From Drosophila persimilis (taxonomy: Eukaryota > Arthropoda > Insecta > Diptera > Drosophilidae), in contig NW_020825294.1 of the NCBI RefSeq assembly GCF_003286085.1, positions 14,406,501 to 14,470,500 on the forward strand: a DNA stretch of 64,000 bases, in the 5' to 3' direction. The first letter of the stretch is position 1; every line of letters starts with the position of its first letter. A model generated the notes under the pieces. The model was not told the origin of the DNA. It ran no database searches and saw nothing but the letters and a program-made list of their open reading frames with translations. Below, one piece after another: positions 62,267 to 64,000 of the stretch. Position numbers and translations under genes: made by a program.

Positions 62267-63000
62267 CTAAGCGGACCAATCAAAATCTTTGATGATGTTA
62301 TTAAGCTTCGCAAACTCGGCTTTACGAAAGCAGCGTTCAAATAGCCTACTGGACCGATCCAATACAGTTGGTAATATATCTAGCGACACTTCGAAAGTAG
62401 GATGGTAGGCGTCTTCAGGTATAGTGGGCGGAAGGGCTTGGGTTAACAACACTAAGGTCGAATCCGATAGAAAGCACAGATCAAGCAATCGCCCCAGGGA
62501 ATTTTTCACATGGTTGACTTGAGACAGGGACAGGTCAAGCAAGCCGTCAACAAAGTCATGTCGTGACATGGGCACTAGGATACTAGACTCGTTTACCGAA
62601 GACCAAACAGTTCCTGGCAAGTTGAAGTCACCAAGAACTATCATACGATCTTTATCAGATAGCGAGGAAGAAACATCGGTTAAAGCGGACAAGTGCTGCT
62701 CATAAATTGAGATATCCGAAGAAGGTGGGATATACGAGCAAGTAATGAATATAGCGAAAGCGGGAAGAATCAGTTTTATACACAGGAATTCCAGTTCCTG
62801 TTGAACCTGGACTGTGAAGTGTTCCGACGTGAAGTAAGAGTCCACTGCAATTAGAACCCCTCCTGCACGTCGAGACGAACGGTCCTTTCTAAAAGTTGTG
62901 TACCGACCTGCCAAAACCTCGGAACTAAAAATGTACGGCTTTAACCAGGTTTCAGTAAACACTATAACGTGGGAAGCAAATGCAACACTATCACGGAAAA
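62267..63000 (-). pseudogene. CR1-like LINE endonuclease fragment
   Basis: Minus-strand frame with FTETWLKPYIFSSEVLAG, FRKDRSSRRAGGVLIAV, FITCSYIPPSSD, MIVLGDFNLPGTVW and DLCFLSDSTLV: the APE-type endonuclease blocks of CR1/Jockey-type LINEs (the Glu of ETWL and the Asp of GDFN are metal/catalytic). The DHYP-type block is AYHPTFEV, with Asp replaced. Both RT and ORF1 are absent. The frame is open for 231 residues plus an upstream extension to ~63000. Confidence 0.75.
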
Positions 63001-63039
63001 AAATGCTTAGCTTTCTACGTAAGCCTCTATTCTGATAGG

Positions 63040-63690
63040 TTACGAAGGGAAGTTAGTTTTTTGGAAGGGTGGAATCAGGACGGGAAGATGATGCCTTTGA
63101 GTCGTCAATGGATCATGTCTAGAACCATGGGAAATATAAGAGTACGGATTTCAGGGGAACAAATTCAAGAACACATTGCTGATGATAGTTTGAGCATGGC
63201 GCAGTTACGTGAATCACAATCGCAAGAGGCCCGAGATGAATGAAATGAACAAAGGCAACTAGAACGGAGAGTAACGCGCAGATACATAGTCGACAGACAT
63301 AGAGGAATTGACCAACAATGCCACAAACGTAGAGGAATTGACGAAAAACGCCAACAATTTTGTCGAGCATTTTAGACAAACACTTCCCTTTATTCCACGT
63401 ATGACGTACGCTGATGAAATCAGCGCTTGCTTGAAATCATCGCGACTGTGGCGTAATGTTAAAAAAGCACAGCTGACAGTGAACATGCGCGTTAAAATAC
63501 TTCAGGATCCATCTGCCGAAACTTTTTCTAAACAACTGTTAGATATTGGCGATGGGAAAGTTGATGCATAAAATTACAGACGGACCTCTGCACAATCATC
63601 GCCTCGCAATATACTCTCATCGATAACATATTTCCCGATATACATAGACAATGTGAAAATCATAATTGGCTGGCAGAAGGTTAGCATAGA
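63040..63690 (+). pseudogene. Helitron-type Rep/helicase protein fragment
   Basis: Plus-strand frame 63308-63571 contains MTYADEISACLKSSRLWRNV, KKAQLTVNMRV and FSKQLLDIGDGKV, the helicase region of Helitron transposases. Just upstream, 63040-63330 encodes an Arg/Glu/Gln-rich stretch (LSMAQLRESQSQEARDE, then EQRQLERRVTRRY) as in the N-terminal part of such proteins. The Rep nuclease domain between them is absent, so an internal deletion is likely. Stops after 63571 end it. Confidence 0.65.
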
Positions 63691-63699
63691 TTTATAAAG

Positions 63700-63830
63700 C
63701 GACGATCAACTACTACAAATATGCTAGAGTTCGCTTCTTTTAGCATTAAAGGCTTTCAAGGAAACTTACAGACGGATGTTCTTTACACTGATTTTAGCCA
63801 AGCATTCCATTCGGTTTGGTTGGCTGGCTA
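63700..63830 (+). pseudogene. CR1/Jockey-type LINE RT fragment
   Basis: A short translated stretch, RRSTTTNMLEFASF...DVLYTDFSQAFHSVW (in pieces), matches the RT region from the template-binding block to the first catalytic Asp block. It stops at 63835. Confidence 0.6.
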
Positions 63831-63834
63831 TTTT

Positions 63835-64000
63835 TAACCGCTCCTTCGGGGCAGGTGATCTATGTGCTTCTTTTTGCTATGTGCTTTAAAAATTCTGCTT
63901 CGGAAACGGGGAAGCGCGGTGGACAGTATACTGCGGCTAGGTTTAAGTAACAGCTTTGAGTTTCGACAGAATTGATATTTTTTAATTGGACGTTGATATA
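63835..64000. other. Window end without a recognised feature
   Basis: 166 bp with no ORF or repeat that I can assign. Confidence 0.5.

Overview
The window looks like Drosophila heterochromatin or a transposon-rich cluster, and I see no complete host gene. Almost every coding stretch is a retrotransposon or DNA-transposon protein of a lineage known from Drosophila: 412/mdg1, Osvaldo/Ulysses and BEL/roo LTR elements; LOA/Bilbo, R1-clade and CR1-like LINEs; Tc1, P-superfamily and Helitron elements; and DINE-1-like repeats. I cannot name the species.

Layout, left to right. 1-3277 is the 3' half of an Osvaldo/Ulysses-like element (+) inserted in a 412-like element (-, 3278-9702). That element in turn sits in a LOA/Bilbo LINE (-, 9703-13555). 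An AT-rich repeat (13556-13866) and an R1-clade LINE (-, 13870-17648) follow. A roo-like BEL element with an env region (-, 17649-23446) is cut at its gag/pol junction by a CR1-like LINE (+); its likely gag reappears at 49605-50500.

That CR1-like LINE is itself split by three later insertions, each with matching target-site duplications (TSDs): an Osvaldo-like element (24381-29928, CCAT), a 14.6 kb array with the structure LTR-internal-LTR-internal-LTR (29965-44531, CCTT), and a young BEL element with apparently identical LTRs (44617-49485, CAATA).

The right part (50500-64000) is an older mosaic: DINE-1-like repeats, P-like transposase fragments, a 111-bp minisatellite, a Tc1-like element, a gypsy element lacking most of RT, two long inverted repeats, a CR1-like endonuclease and a Helitron remnant.

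Three points stand out. (1) The LTRs of the array carry a roughly 450-bp insert that appears to be a piece of the host centriole/cilium gene dila (Cep131); it is present three times and absent from the related LTR at 1742-3277. (2) Four unrelated LTR elements have lost all or most of reverse transcriptase and RNase H, one of them in frame, with identical LTRs. (3) The nesting can be dated step by step from LTR termini and TSDs. Family assignments rest on motifs read by eye and on knowledge of the families; no search was run.
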